From Winogradskya consettensis (GTDB lineage Bacteria > Actinomycetota > Actinomycetes > Mycobacteriales > Micromonosporaceae): a stretch of 64,000 nucleotides of DNA. Of the stretch, positions 1 to 8,164 are shown in pieces. Made by a program: the position numbers and the translations under genes. Within the stretch, counting starts at the first letter, position 1; every line of letters starts with the position of its first letter. The notes under the pieces are model-generated. The model was not told the origin of the DNA and did no database searches. It saw only the letters and a list, made by a program, of their open reading frames with translations. The stretch is from assembly GCF_018332715.1 (NCBI RefSeq), contig NZ_BOQP01000008.1, forward strand, positions 124,001-188,000, read 5' to 3'.

Positions 1-1
1 G

Positions 2-349
2 GCGCAGCGGCAGTTGCTCGTGACGTTCCTGGAGGCTGCCCGCGGTGGTGACCTCGAGGCGTTGGAGAAGCTGTTCGCGGCCGATGTGGCGAGTGTGTCC
101 GACGGCAACGGCGCGCGGCAGATCTCCCGCAGGATCGTCACCGGTGCGGGGCGGGTCGCGAAGTACATCGCGGCGTTCTCGAGCTGGTGGTGGGACGGCG
201 TGGACGTGCGCTGGGCTACCACGAACGGGCAGACCAGCGCCGTCCTGCGCCGCGATGACACGCTGCTCGGGATGGTGACAGTGGTGGCTTCCGAGGACGG
301 GATCGATCAGGTGCTGTGGCTGATGAACCCGGAGAAGCTCACGATGTGA
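2..349 (+). CDS. ECF41-type (SigJ-like) RNA polymerase sigma factor, C-terminal part only
   Basis: This is the 3' end of a gene that begins before the window; the frame is open from base 2. The visible 115 residues form the SnoaL/NTF2-like C-terminal extension typical of ECF41 sigma factors, with the segment SVSDGNGAR in the place of the family's conserved DGGGK box, followed by GAGRVAKYI and a closing DGIDQVLWLMNPEKL stretch. In this family the extension is fused to the sigma domains and tunes their activity without a classical anti-sigma factor. The sigma2/sigma4 domains are outside the window, so the call rests on the tail and on the convergent oxidoreductase neighbour, which is the usual ECF41 partner type. 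The last 11 bases overlap the neighbour's 3' end. Confidence 0.7.
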   Translation, partial: AQRQLLVTFLEAARGGDLEALEKLFAADVASVSDGNGARQISRRIVTGAGRVAKYIAAFSSWWWDGVDVRWATTNGQTSAVLRRDDTLLGMVTVVASEDGIDQVLWLMNPEKLTM

Positions 350-1073
350 GGGCGAGCCACTCCCGGAACGTCGTGGCCGAGAGGATCGAGCCGGCCGGCC
401 CGGTCAGGACGTCGCCCTTCACCGCGGCGAACATGCCGGCGGTGGGGTCGACGACGACCTCGCGCGGGTCGCCTTGTGCGGAGAGGGCGATCCGGCCGAG
501 CTCGTCGAGCGTGAACACTTCGGGTCCCGCGTAGTTGCGCGTGCCGTGCAACGGCGTGCCCGCGGCCACGGAAGCCACCGCCACGGCGACGTCGGCCGAC
601 GCCATCGGCTGGACCGGCGTGGCGGGGAGCCGGACCGTGTCGCCGTCGGTGGTCCAGGACAGGATCGCGTTCACGAACTCGTAGAACTGCGTGACCCGGA
701 CGATGGAGTACGGCACCGGGCCGGCCTTGAGGATGTCCTCCTGCAGGACCTTGGCCCGGTAGTACGCGAGATCCGGCACCTGGTCCACGCCGACGATCGA
801 CAGGACCACGGCGTGCCCGACCCCTTCCCGCGTCGCGGCTGCCAGCATGTTGTCCATCGTGGTCCGGAAGAACGCGGGCGACGCCTCGTCGAAGGTGGGG
901 GAGTTCGTCAGGTTCACCACGACGTCGGCGCCCTTGAGCCCCGCGTCGAGGCCCTCGCCGGTGAGCAGGTCCACCCCGTTCGACGGGGACAGCGACACCG
1001 TCTCGTGAGCGTGGAGCAGCTTGACGACCTGCGAGCCGATGAGCCCGGTGCCACCCAGTACGGCGATCTTCAT
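339..1073 (-). CDS. NAD(P)-binding SDR/NmrA-type oxidoreductase, probable ECF41 target
   Basis: The product has about 244 residues with an N-terminal Rossmann motif MKIAVLGGTGLIGSQ and an atypical short-chain dehydrogenase fold of the NmrA/YwnB type. Further family features are VVNLTNSP after the third strand, a central YYRAKVLQE segment, and PYSIVRVTQFYEF. The ATG at 1073 is preferred because a GAGG lies about 10 bases upstream; the GTG at 1082 has its purine run too close. ECF41 sigma factors are typically neighboured by carboxymuconolactone decarboxylases, oxidoreductases or epimerases, so the gene is probably controlled by the adjacent sigma factor. The substrate is unknown. The 3' end overlaps the sigma gene by 11 bases. 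Confidence 0.75.
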   Translation of the reverse strand: MKIAVLGGTGLIGSQVVKLLHAHETVSLSPSNGVDLLTGEGLDAGLKGADVVVNLTNSPTFDEASPAFFRTTMDNMLAAATREGVGHAVVLSIVGVDQVPDLAYYRAKVLQEDILKAGPVPYSIVRVTQFYEFVNAILSWTTDGDTVRLPATPVQPMASADVAVAVASVAAGTPLHGTRNYAGPEVFTLDELGRIALSAQGDPREVVVDPTAGMFAAVKGDVLTGPAGSILSATTFREWLALTS

Positions 1074-1131
1074 GTCCTGCACACCTCTGTCCGTTGCGCT
1101 GCCGGGGCCTTCGCCCGGCGACGCCAGCTAT

Positions 1132-1158
1132 GACCGGACAGCGTCTCCAGGTGTGACA
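1132..1158 (-). promoter_or_regulatory. Candidate ECF41-dependent promoter
   Basis: On the minus strand TGTCACA (1158-1152) is followed after 16 bases by GGTC (1135-1132). From memory the ECF41 consensus is TGTCACA with a 16-17 base spacer and CGTC. The -35 match is perfect and the -10 matches 3 of 4. It would give a leader of about 50 bases before the ATG at 1073. It is a pattern match only. Confidence 0.5.
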
Positions 1159-1189
1159 GCAGTCGATCATGTAATCGGAAAGTCACTCA

Positions 1190-1219
1190 TTGACAATCTC
1201 CTGGAAACGGTTCCAGACT
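1190..1219 (+). promoter_or_regulatory. Possible promoter of the LacI/ABC/mannonate dehydratase operon
   Basis: A perfect TTGACA (1190-1195) is followed after 18 bases by CAGACT (1214-1219), a weak -10. The palindromic operator lies in the spacer and -10 region, an arrangement that would permit repression by occlusion. Confidence 0.35.
1201..1216 (+). promoter_or_regulatory. LacI-family operator
   Basis: CTGGAA-ACGG-TTCCAG is an inverted repeat with perfect 6-bp arms around a central CG, the classical design of LacI-family operators. It lies about 40 bases upstream of the lacI-type gene starting at 1258, suggesting autoregulation and control of the whole operon. Confidence 0.7.
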
Positions 1220-1257
1220 GACCCACGTCAATATGTAGATCTACTCGGGAGCGCGGC

Positions 1258-2244
1258 GTGGCGGTGACGATCAAGGATGTGGCGAGGCTCGCCGGCGTGT
1301 CCGCGTCGTCGGTCTGCCGGACCCTCGCCGACCCCGGCGCGGTGCTGCCCGGGACCCGGGAACAGGTCGAGAAGGCCGTCCGCGAGCTCGGCTACTACCC
1401 CAACCGGGCCGCCCGGGGCCTGAGCACCGGGCGTACCGGGAATCTCGGCGTGGTCCTGCCCGACCTGGCCAACCCGTTCTTCGCCAGCGTCGTGAAGGCC
1501 GCGCAGACCCAGGCGCGGCGCCTCGACTACGCGGTCTTCCTCAGCGACATCGACGAGGACCCGGCGGTGGAGACCCTGCTGATCCGTGCCCTCGCGAAGC
1601 AGGTCGACGGGTTCCTGCTCTGCTCGCCGCGCTCCAGCGACGACGAGCTGCGCGCGTTCGCCGGGCACACCCCGATCGTCCTGCTCAACCGCCGGATCGG
1701 GCCGTTCCCGTCGGTGACCGTGGACGCCGCCGACGGGATGCGGCAGGCGCTGACCCACCTGCACGCCCTGGGCCACCGCCGGGTGGCGTACGTAGCGGGC
1801 CCGCGTTCCTCGTGGTCCAACCGGGAACGGCTGCGGGGGCTGCGCGCGGTCGCCGGGACGCTCGGCGTCGACCTGGTCGAGGTCGGGAACGTGCCGCCCA
1901 CGGTGGAGGGCGGCGTCTCCATCGCCGACGTCGTGCTCGCCAGCACGGTCACCGCGGTGCTCGCGTACAACGATCTGACCGCGTTGGGGCTGCTCAACCG
2001 GTTCCATGCCCGTTCCGTCGCCGTGCCCGGCGACATCAGCGTGATCGGCTTCGACGGCATCCTGCTGTCGGCGCTGGTGAGCCCCGCGCTGACCACGATC
2101 GCCGTCGAGATGGACCGGATCGGCCGGGTCGGGGTGGATCTGCTCTTGGAGACCATGACCGACCCCGGGCGTACGCCCATCCGCCGGGTCCTGCCCGCCC
2201 AGCTCATCGTCCGCGCCTCGACCGGACCCGCCAGACCTTCCTGA
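1258..2244 (+). CDS. LacI-family transcriptional regulator
   Basis: The 328-residue protein has the standard LacI architecture. The N-terminal helix-turn-helix starts VTIKDVARLAGVSASSV and the hinge helix ends PNRAARGLSTGRT. The periplasmic-binding-protein-like effector domain begins NLGVVLPDLANPFF and includes the late motif ISVIGFDGILLSALVSPALTTI. The GTG start is supported by GGGAG 4-5 bases upstream. It precedes the solute-binding-protein gene by 24 bases on the same strand, so it probably represses the transport/dehydratase operon, including itself, through the palindrome at 1201-1216. The inducer is inferred to be a hexuronate or a derived sugar acid from the downstream mannonate dehydratase. 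Confidence 0.92.
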   Translation: MAVTIKDVARLAGVSASSVCRTLADPGAVLPGTREQVEKAVRELGYYPNRAARGLSTGRTGNLGVVLPDLANPFFASVVKAAQTQARRLDYAVFLSDIDEDPAVETLLIRALAKQVDGFLLCSPRSSDDELRAFAGHTPIVLLNRRIGPFPSVTVDAADGMRQALTHLHALGHRRVAYVAGPRSSWSNRERLRGLRAVAGTLGVDLVEVGNVPPTVEGGVSIADVVLASTVTAVLAYNDLTALGLLNRFHARSVAVPGDISVIGFDGILLSALVSPALTTIAVEMDRIGRVGVDLLLETMTDPGRTPIRRVLPAQLIVRASTGPARPS

Positions 2245-2268
2245 GAACCGCCGAAGGAGAGCAGAGCC

Positions 2269-3492
2269 ATGCCGTCCAGCAGACGCCAATTTCTCGCCAT
2301 CACCGCCGCCGTCGGGGTCTCGGTCAGCACCGGGCTGAGCGCCTGCGGCGCCCCGGACTCGGGCCAGGGCTCGGCCAAGACCGACGGACCGGTGCCCGAC
2401 AAGCCGTCGGCGCCGCAGACCGTCAACGTCCTCGACGTCGCCGGCAACCTCCAGCTCACCCAGCCCATGATCGACGACTTCGTGGCGAAGAACGACAAGG
2501 TCATCGCCAAGGTCACCTACACCAAGGCGACCGCGCCCGAGCTGGTCGGCAAGGTGAAGGCCCAGCAGGGCGCCGGGCGGGTGGACATCGACCTGGTCCT
2601 GACCGGTGTCGACGGGCTCGCCGCCGGTATCGACCAGGGGCTCTGGCTCGACCTGCTGCCCGCGTTCGCCGCCCGGCTGCCCGGGATGGCCGACTACCTC
2701 CCCGGCGCCGCCGCGATGCAGAAGCTCGCGGGAAACGCCGGTGTCGCGGTCACGTACTACCCGTCCGGGCCGCTGATCGAATACCTGCCGAAGAACGTCG
2801 CCACCCCGCCCACCGCGGCGCCGGCGCTGCTCGAATGGGCCAAGGCCAACCCGGGTGGCTTCCAGTACGCGCGCCCGTCGAACTCGGGCCCCGGCCGTAC
2901 GTTCCTGATGGGCCTGCCCTACCTGCTCGACGACGCCGACCCCAAGGACCCGGTGAAGGGCTGGGACAAGACCTGGGCCTACCTCAAGGAGCTCGACAAG
3001 TACGTCACGCTGTACCCGTCCAGCACCAGCGAGACCATGAAGAACCTCGCCAACGGCTCCGCGAAGATCATCGCGTCGACGACCGGGTGGGACATCAACC
3101 CCCGGGTGCTCGGTACGGTCCCCAAGGAGGCGAAGGTCGGCACGCTCGCCGGTTTCCACTGGATCACCGACGCGCACTACGCCGTCATCCCGAAGGGCGT
3201 CTCGGTCGACAAGCAGGCCGCCGTGCTCGCGCTGATCGCCTCCATGCTCACCCCGGAGCAGCAGGCCAAGGCGTACGACAAGGGCTACTTCTACCCGGGC
3301 CCCGCGATCAAGGACGTACCGCTGTCGATGGCGCCGGAGGACAGCCGCAAGGCGATCGAGGAGTTCGGCCGTCCCGAGTACGAGGCGCTGATCGCCGGCA
3401 GCCCGCTCACCGTCCCCCTCGACGCGAAGTCCCTCGTCGCCGCGTTCGACCGCTGGGACCGCGAGGTCGGCGGAAACAAGGTGAAGAAGTGA
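2269..3492 (+). CDS. ABC transporter substrate-binding lipoprotein (Tat-type signal)
   Basis: This 407-residue extracellular solute-binding protein has a twin-arginine signal (SSRRQFLAI), a hydrophobic stretch, and a lipobox LSAC with the acylated Cys near residue 26. It should therefore be a lipoprotein exported folded and anchored on the outer face of the membrane. The mature part resembles family 1 binding proteins, with the start pattern TVNVLDVAGN and a C-terminal helix VAAFDRWDREVGG. GGAG is well placed upstream of the ATG. The stop overlaps the ATPase start by four bases (GTGA). The ligand is unknown; the mannonate dehydratase suggests a uronic acid or oligouronide. Confidence 0.88.
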   Translation: MPSSRRQFLAITAAVGVSVSTGLSACGAPDSGQGSAKTDGPVPDKPSAPQTVNVLDVAGNLQLTQPMIDDFVAKNDKVIAKVTYTKATAPELVGKVKAQQGAGRVDIDLVLTGVDGLAAGIDQGLWLDLLPAFAARLPGMADYLPGAAAMQKLAGNAGVAVTYYPSGPLIEYLPKNVATPPTAAPALLEWAKANPGGFQYARPSNSGPGRTFLMGLPYLLDDADPKDPVKGWDKTWAYLKELDKYVTLYPSSTSETMKNLANGSAKIIASTTGWDINPRVLGTVPKEAKVGTLAGFHWITDAHYAVIPKGVSVDKQAAVLALIASMLTPEQQAKAYDKGYFYPGPAIKDVPLSMAPEDSRKAIEEFGRPEYEALIAGSPLTVPLDAKSLVAAFDRWDREVGGNKVKK

Positions 3493-4541
3493 CCGACGGA
3501 TTTCAGGAGCTGCGGCTGGAGGGAGTCAGCCGCAGCTTCGGCGGCAGTGACGCGCTTGCCGACCTCGACCTGACGATCAAGCGCGGCGAGTTCATCGCGT
3601 TGCTCGGGCCGTCCGGCTGTGGCAAGTCCACCGCCCTGAACTGCCTCGCGGGGCTGCTGCCCCTCACCCGCGGCAGCATCTGGCGCGACGAGACCCGCCT
3701 CGACACCCTCCCGGCCGAGCGGCGCGGCTTCGGCATGGTCTTTCAGAATTACGCCCTCTTCCCACACATGACCGTACGCGGAAACGTCGCCTTCGGTCTC
3801 CGCATGCGCCGCCTGCCCCGGGCCGAGATCAACCGCAGAACCGACGAGGCGATCCGACTGGTACGCCTCGACGAGCACGCCGCGAAACTGCCCGGTCAAC
3901 TCTCCGGCGGCCAGCAGCAGCGCGTGGCGATCGCCCGCGCCGTGGTCCTCGAACCGTCGCTGGTGCTGATGGACGAGCCGCTGTCGAACCTCGACGCGAT
4001 GCTGCGCCTCGAGATGCGTACCGAGATCAGGCGCCTGCACCAGTCGCTCGGCCTGACCACCGTCTACGTCACCCATGACCAGGAGGAGGCACTGTCCATG
4101 TCGGACCGCCTCGTCGTGCTCCGCGGCGGCCGGGTGCAGCAGATCGGCACCCCGGAGCAGGTGCACACCCAGCCGGCGAACCGGCACGTCGCCGGGTTCA
4201 TGGGCTACCGCAACATCCTGCCGATGCGGCTGACAGAGGGCAGCATCGTCGAGGGCGGGGGGCTGACGCTGCGGGGGACCAAGGTCGGCGAGATCGCGGC
4301 CGGGGACGCCGTCGAGGCGGCGATCCGCCCCGAGGACATCCACCTGGCCGCGCATCCCGGCGAGGGGATCGAGGTGACCACCGAGGTCGTCGAGTACCAG
4401 GGCCGGAAAGTGGCCGCGGAGGTCCGCACACCCGGCGGCGTGCTGCTGCATCTGCGTACGGACAGAGCTCTGAAACCGGGCGACAAGGCCGAGCTGGTCT
4501 TCGATCCGGACCGGCTGCTGATCTTCCCCGAGGGGGACTGA
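3489..4541 (+). CDS. ABC transporter ATP-binding protein (PotA/FbpC type)
   Basis: All ATPase motifs are present: Walker A GPSGCGKST, Q-loop FQNYALFPHMT, signature LSGGQQQRVAIARA, Walker B LVLMDEPLSNLD and the H-loop THDQEEAL. After these, a TOBE-like C-terminal domain follows (IRPEDIHLA). At 350 residues it has the length of the spermidine/iron/thiamine importers' ATPases. The GTG start at 3489 overlaps the preceding stop, and the stop shares one base with the permease ATG. A dedicated ATPase is notable because many actinobacterial sugar importers share a single distant MsiK-like ATPase. Confidence 0.93.
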   Translation: MTDGFQELRLEGVSRSFGGSDALADLDLTIKRGEFIALLGPSGCGKSTALNCLAGLLPLTRGSIWRDETRLDTLPAERRGFGMVFQNYALFPHMTVRGNVAFGLRMRRLPRAEINRRTDEAIRLVRLDEHAAKLPGQLSGGQQQRVAIARAVVLEPSLVLMDEPLSNLDAMLRLEMRTEIRRLHQSLGLTTVYVTHDQEEALSMSDRLVVLRGGRVQQIGTPEQVHTQPANRHVAGFMGYRNILPMRLTEGSIVEGGGLTLRGTKVGEIAAGDAVEAAIRPEDIHLAAHPGEGIEVTTEVVEYQGRKVAAEVRTPGGVLLHLRTDRALKPGDKAELVFDPDRLLIFPEGD

Positions 4542-5416
4542 TGGTCGCGCTGAGCCACCGCCTGGCCGACCGCGGCATCGACCGGCACCTGTTCCTGCTG
4601 GTGCCGGCGACGCTGTTCGTCGCGGCGCTGTTCATCTACCCGTTCTGCTACGGGCTGGGCCTGTCCCTGCAGCCGGCGCAGGGCGGCGCGTTCGGCGCCT
4701 ACCGGGAATTCTTCACCGACGCGTACCAGCGCGACACCATCATGACGACGTTGAAGATCGCGCTGCCCGCCGCACTGCTGAACGTGGTGGCGTCGGTGCC
4801 CATCGCGTACAAGATGAGGGGCCGTTTCCGCGGCAAGCGGTTGCTCACCACCGTGCTGGTCGTCCCGATCACGCTGGGGACCGTCCTCACGGCCGAGGGG
4901 CTGCTCAACTTCCTCGGCCCGACCGGCTGGTTCAACCGGACCCTGCTCGCCGCCGGGATCGTCGACACCCCGCTCACCCTGACCCACAACTACACGGGCG
5001 TGTTCCTCTCGCTGGTCATCACGGGATTCCCGTTCGCGTTCCTGCTGGTCCTGTCGTACCTGTCCGGCATCGACCCCAGCCTCGAACGGGCCGGGGCGAC
5101 CCTCGGTGCGGGCTGGGCGCAGCGCTTCTTCCGGATCACGCTGCCGCTGCTCGCCCCCGGCCTGGCCACCACGTTCTGCCTGACGTTCGTGCTCGCGTTC
5201 AGCGTCTTCCCGTCCGCGATCCTGGTCGGCGACCCGTCCGGCAGCACCCGGGTCATCTCCATCGCGGCGTACGAGGCGGCCTACGTGCGCTACGACTACG
5301 CGGCCGGCAGCGCGGCCGCCCTGATCATGGGCCTGGTCGAGCTGATCGTCATCGCCGTGGTCCTCGGCCTGCGCAGCCTGCTCTACACCGGCACCACGAG
5401 CGGAGGAAAAGGATGA
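4541..5416 (+). CDS. ABC transporter permease 1
   Basis: The 291-residue inner-membrane protein has about six transmembrane segments and the cytoplasmic coupling loop [26 protein letters not shown]. This loop is the EAA motif of binding-protein-dependent permeases, type PotB/FbpB. It overlaps the ATPase stop by one base and the second permease start by four bases (ATGA), so the transporter subunits are translationally coupled. Confidence 0.9.
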   Translation: MVALSHRLADRGIDRHLFLLVPATLFVAALFIYPFCYGLGLSLQPAQGGAFGAYREFFTDAYQRDTIMTTLKIALPAALLNVVASVPIAYKMRGRFRGKRLLTTVLVVPITLGTVLTAEGLLNFLGPTGWFNRTLLAAGIVDTPLTLTHNYTGVFLSLVITGFPFAFLLVLSYLSGIDPSLERAGATLGAGWAQRFFRITLPLLAPGLATTFCLTFVLAFSVFPSAILVGDPSGSTRVISIAAYEAAYVRYDYAAGSAAALIMGLVELIVIAVVLGLRSLLYTGTTSGGKG

Positions 5417-6237
5417 CGCGGCCTCGCCTGGGCACGTGGTTCATCGGGACCGCGGTCACCATCTTCTTCATCGGCCTCGCCGGGGTCGTCGGCTCGGTGG
5501 TGGTCAACTCGTTCGGGACCCGCTGGTTCGACACCTGGCTGCCCGAAGGCTTCACCCCCGACTGGTACGGCCAGGCGTGGGACGAGTTCACCCTGCTGCC
5601 CGTCCTCGGCGTCACCCTGACCGTGTGCCTGCTCGTGGCCGTGATCTCGGTGCTCGTCGGCGTGCCCGCGTCCTATGTGCTCGCCCGCCGCGCCTTCCCC
5701 GGGCGCCGGGCGCTCTACCTGCTGTTCCTGCTGCCGATCCTCATGCCACCCATCACGTACGGCATCCCGCTCGCCACGGTCCTCTACAAGTACGGGCTCG
5801 CGGGCCACCTCTCCGGCGTGGTCCTCGCCAACCTCGTGCCGTCGATCCCGTTCGTCATCCTGACCATGACACCGTTCATCGAGCAGATCGACCCGGCCGT
5901 CGAGCGGGCCGCGCGCATGTGCGGGGCGCGTACGGTGCAGATCTTCACCAAGATCTTGGCTCCCCTGCTGATCCCGGGGATCCTCGCCGCGACCATTCTG
6001 GTGGTGGTCCGGACGGTCGGAATGTTCGAGCTGACGTTCCTGACGGCCGGGCCGGACTCGCAGACGCTGGTGGTCGCGCTGTTCTACTCGATGTCGGCGG
6101 CCGGCATCCGCGCCCAGCAGTCGGTCGACGCGATGGCTGTCATCTATACCGCGATGATGCTGGTGCTGCTGGTGGTCGCGCTGCGTTTCGTCAATCCGAC
6201 GCAGCTCGTCGCCCGGGTCAAGGACGACTCCGAGTGA
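5413..6237 (+). CDS. ABC transporter permease 2
   Basis: The 274-residue PotC-like permease has about six hydrophobic spans and the EAA loop [26 protein letters not shown]. It pairs with the preceding permease to form the membrane channel. The final four bases overlap the GTG start of the mannonate dehydratase gene, tying import directly to catabolism. Confidence 0.9.
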   Translation: MTRPRLGTWFIGTAVTIFFIGLAGVVGSVVVNSFGTRWFDTWLPEGFTPDWYGQAWDEFTLLPVLGVTLTVCLLVAVISVLVGVPASYVLARRAFPGRRALYLLFLLPILMPPITYGIPLATVLYKYGLAGHLSGVVLANLVPSIPFVILTMTPFIEQIDPAVERAARMCGARTVQIFTKILAPLLIPGILAATILVVVRTVGMFELTFLTAGPDSQTLVVALFYSMSAAGIRAQQSVDAMAVIYTAMMLVLLVVALRFVNPTQLVARVKDDSE

Positions 6238-7442
6238 GGATCGTCGACGCCCGGGTCATCGTCACCTGCCCGGGGCGCAACTTCGTCACCCTGAAGATCG
6301 TCACGTCCGACGGGGTGACCGGGGTGGGGGATGCCACGCTGAACGGGCGCGAGCTGTCCGTGGCCAGCTATCTCAGCGAGCATGTGGTGCCGGCGCTGAT
6401 CGGGCGGGACCCCGCGCGGATCGAGGACACGTGGCAGTACCTCTACAAGGGTGCTTACTGGCGGCGCGGGCCGGTGACGATGTCCGCGATCGCCGCCGTG
6501 GACACCGCTCTGTGGGACATCAAGGGGAAAGTGGCCGGTCTTCCCGTCCATCAGCTGCTGGGTGGGCGGTCTCGGGACGGGGTGACGGTCTACGGGCACG
6601 CCAACGCGGTGGACGTGGATGCCGTTCTGTCCGAGATCTCGGCATACATCGACCTCGGCTACCGGGCCGTGCGGGTGCAGACGGGGATCCCGGGCCTGGC
6701 CAGCACGTACGGCGTGGGCAAGGACCGCACGTTCTACGAGCCCGCCGACGCCGCGATCGCCACCGAGAACACCTGGTCCACCGAGGCCTACCTCGCGCAC
6801 GTCCCGACCGTCTTCGCCCGGGTCCGCGACGAGTTCGGCCCCGCCCTGAAACTGCTCCACGACGTCCACCACCGCCTCACCCCGATCGAGGCCGCCCGCC
6901 TCGGCCGCAGCCTGGAGCCCTACCACCTGACCTGGATGGAGGACCCCGTCCCGGCCGAGCTGCAGAGCGGCTTCCGCGAGATCCGCCGCCACACCACCAC
7001 CCCGATCGCGGTCGGCGAGGTCTTCAACACCATCTGGGACTGCCAGGAACTCATCACGGACCAGTTGATCGACTACATCCGTACGACGGTCGTCCACGCC
7101 GGCGGCCTCACCCACCTGCGCCGCATCTTCGACCTGGCCGCCCTCTACCACGTCCGCAGCGGCTCCCACGGCGCCACCGACCTCTCCCCGATCTGCATGT
7201 CCGCCGCCCTGCACCTCGACATCAGCATCCCCAATTTCGGCCTCCAGGAATACATGCGCCACACCCCGGAGACCGACGAGGTGTTCCCGCACGGCTACCG
7301 CTACGAGGGGGGCTACCTTCACCCCTCCGAGGAACCGGGCCTCGGCGTCGACATCGACGAGGAACTGGCCGCGCGCTACCCGTACCGTCCGGCGGCCTTG
7401 CCGGTCAACCGCCTCGAAGACGGAACGATGCACAGCTGGTAG
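6234..7442 (+). CDS. manD: D-mannonate dehydratase, enolase superfamily (ManD/RspA type)
   Basis: This 402-residue protein matches my memory of the Novosphingobium ManD along its length. Counting from the GTG, the metal ligands are Asp210, Glu236 and Glu262, and the catalytic residues are Arg147, Tyr159 and His212 (motif LLHDVHH). Known family members dehydrate D-mannonate to 2-keto-3-deoxy-D-gluconate in hexuronate breakdown. Position 314 is Ala (HGATDLSP); I recall this position, Ala versus Pro, correlating with catalytic efficiency, which should be verified. It is the last gene of the operon. No uronate isomerase or fructuronate reductase is in the window, so the rest of the pathway must be elsewhere. 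Confidence 0.9.
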   Translation: MRIVDARVIVTCPGRNFVTLKIVTSDGVTGVGDATLNGRELSVASYLSEHVVPALIGRDPARIEDTWQYLYKGAYWRRGPVTMSAIAAVDTALWDIKGKVAGLPVHQLLGGRSRDGVTVYGHANAVDVDAVLSEISAYIDLGYRAVRVQTGIPGLASTYGVGKDRTFYEPADAAIATENTWSTEAYLAHVPTVFARVRDEFGPALKLLHDVHHRLTPIEAARLGRSLEPYHLTWMEDPVPAELQSGFREIRRHTTTPIAVGEVFNTIWDCQELITDQLIDYIRTTVVHAGGLTHLRRIFDLAALYHVRSGSHGATDLSPICMSAALHLDISIPNFGLQEYMRHTPETDEVFPHGYRYEGGYLHPSEEPGLGVDIDEELAARYPYRPAALPVNRLEDGTMHSW

Positions 7443-7472
7443 CCGCGGCCGGGCGACAGCGTGGGCGGGTGG

Positions 7473-8093
7473 TCAGTCGAACCAGGCCACGATGCGTACG
7501 CCGTCGTCGCCGAAGCGGCCGGCCAGGGCCCGCATGACGGCGAAGACATGTTCCCAGCCGGTGCCGGGGCCCAGCGCGTCGAGGCGGCTCAGGGACACAT
7601 ATTCGAGCCGTTCGTCGTCCACCTGCCAGCTGCCGTACGGTGCCTGCGCCGGGGTGGGTCCCAGCGGGGGAACGCCGTAGCGGGTGACGATGTCGGCCGG
7701 CCACTCGTCGTCGACCCGCCAGTAACTGCAGTCACCCTTGGCCGACCATTTCTGCAGCACGCCGCGGCATTGCGGGGTGACCGTCATGTCCAGGTCCTTC
7801 AATTCGGCCCACGACACCCAGGTCTGATCCCCGACCGCCGCGTCGATGCCGGCGTCACTCTGGAATTCCGTGCGGACCGCATCGGAGACGTCACCCGGAA
7901 GCCCGCGTCGTGCGGCGATCGGCTCCCAGTTGGCCCAGTTCCGCACACCGAACAGGCACCCGAATGCGAAGTAGTTGTTGTTGGGGTACAGCGGGTACAG
8001 ATCCATGGCCCGTGTCCACGGTTCCATGTCGTCCGGGTCGTCATGTGGTCGCAGCTGGTAGACCTCGATGACGCCGTAGATATCGGTGGACAC
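7473..8093 (-). CDS. Hypothetical protein, W/Y-rich, unknown function
   Basis: The 206-residue soluble protein is not recognised. It is rich in aromatic residues (PLYPNNNYFAFGCLFGVRNWANW) and has conserved-looking blocks WVSWAELKDLD and CSYWRVDDEWP. There is no signal peptide or membrane span. The GTG at 8093 was chosen because upstream in-frame starts (near 8155) lie in a hairpin that probably terminates the preceding gene. The body is reminiscent of small actinobacterial proteins that assess or bind a partner, but no function can be assigned. It is convergent with manD, with about 30 bases between. Confidence 0.65.
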   Translation of the reverse strand: MSTDIYGVIEVYQLRPHDDPDDMEPWTRAMDLYPLYPNNNYFAFGCLFGVRNWANWEPIAARRGLPGDVSDAVRTEFQSDAGIDAAVGDQTWVSWAELKDLDMTVTPQCRGVLQKWSAKGDCSYWRVDDEWPADIVTRYGVPPLGPTPAQAPYGSWQVDDERLEYVSLSRLDALGPGTGWEHVFAVMRALAGRFGDDGVRIVAWFD

Positions 8094-8120
8094 GGCCGCC
8101 GACTTTACCCACAGTGCAGG

Positions 8121-8148
8121 GCGGCCTCGCGAATGGCCGCGAGACCGC
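8121..8148 (-). terminator. GC-rich hairpin downstream of the GH27 gene
   Basis: GCGGCCTCGCG and CGCGAGACCGC form an 11-bp stem with one mismatch and a six-base loop. It lies just past the stop of the alpha-galactosidase on the minus strand and before the next minus-strand gene. No T-run follows, as is common for actinobacterial terminators. Confidence 0.45.
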
Positions 8149-8164
8149 GCCATCATGCGGATGG

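Noticed and set aside
1228..3177. 649-codon minus-strand open frame
   Set aside because: Antisense to LacI and the binding-protein gene; no domain seen.
1812..3488. Upstream extension of the ABC ATPase frame
   Set aside because: The region is out of frame with the LacI and binding-protein genes and is low-complexity; the ATPase starts at GTG 3489 with a four-base overlap.
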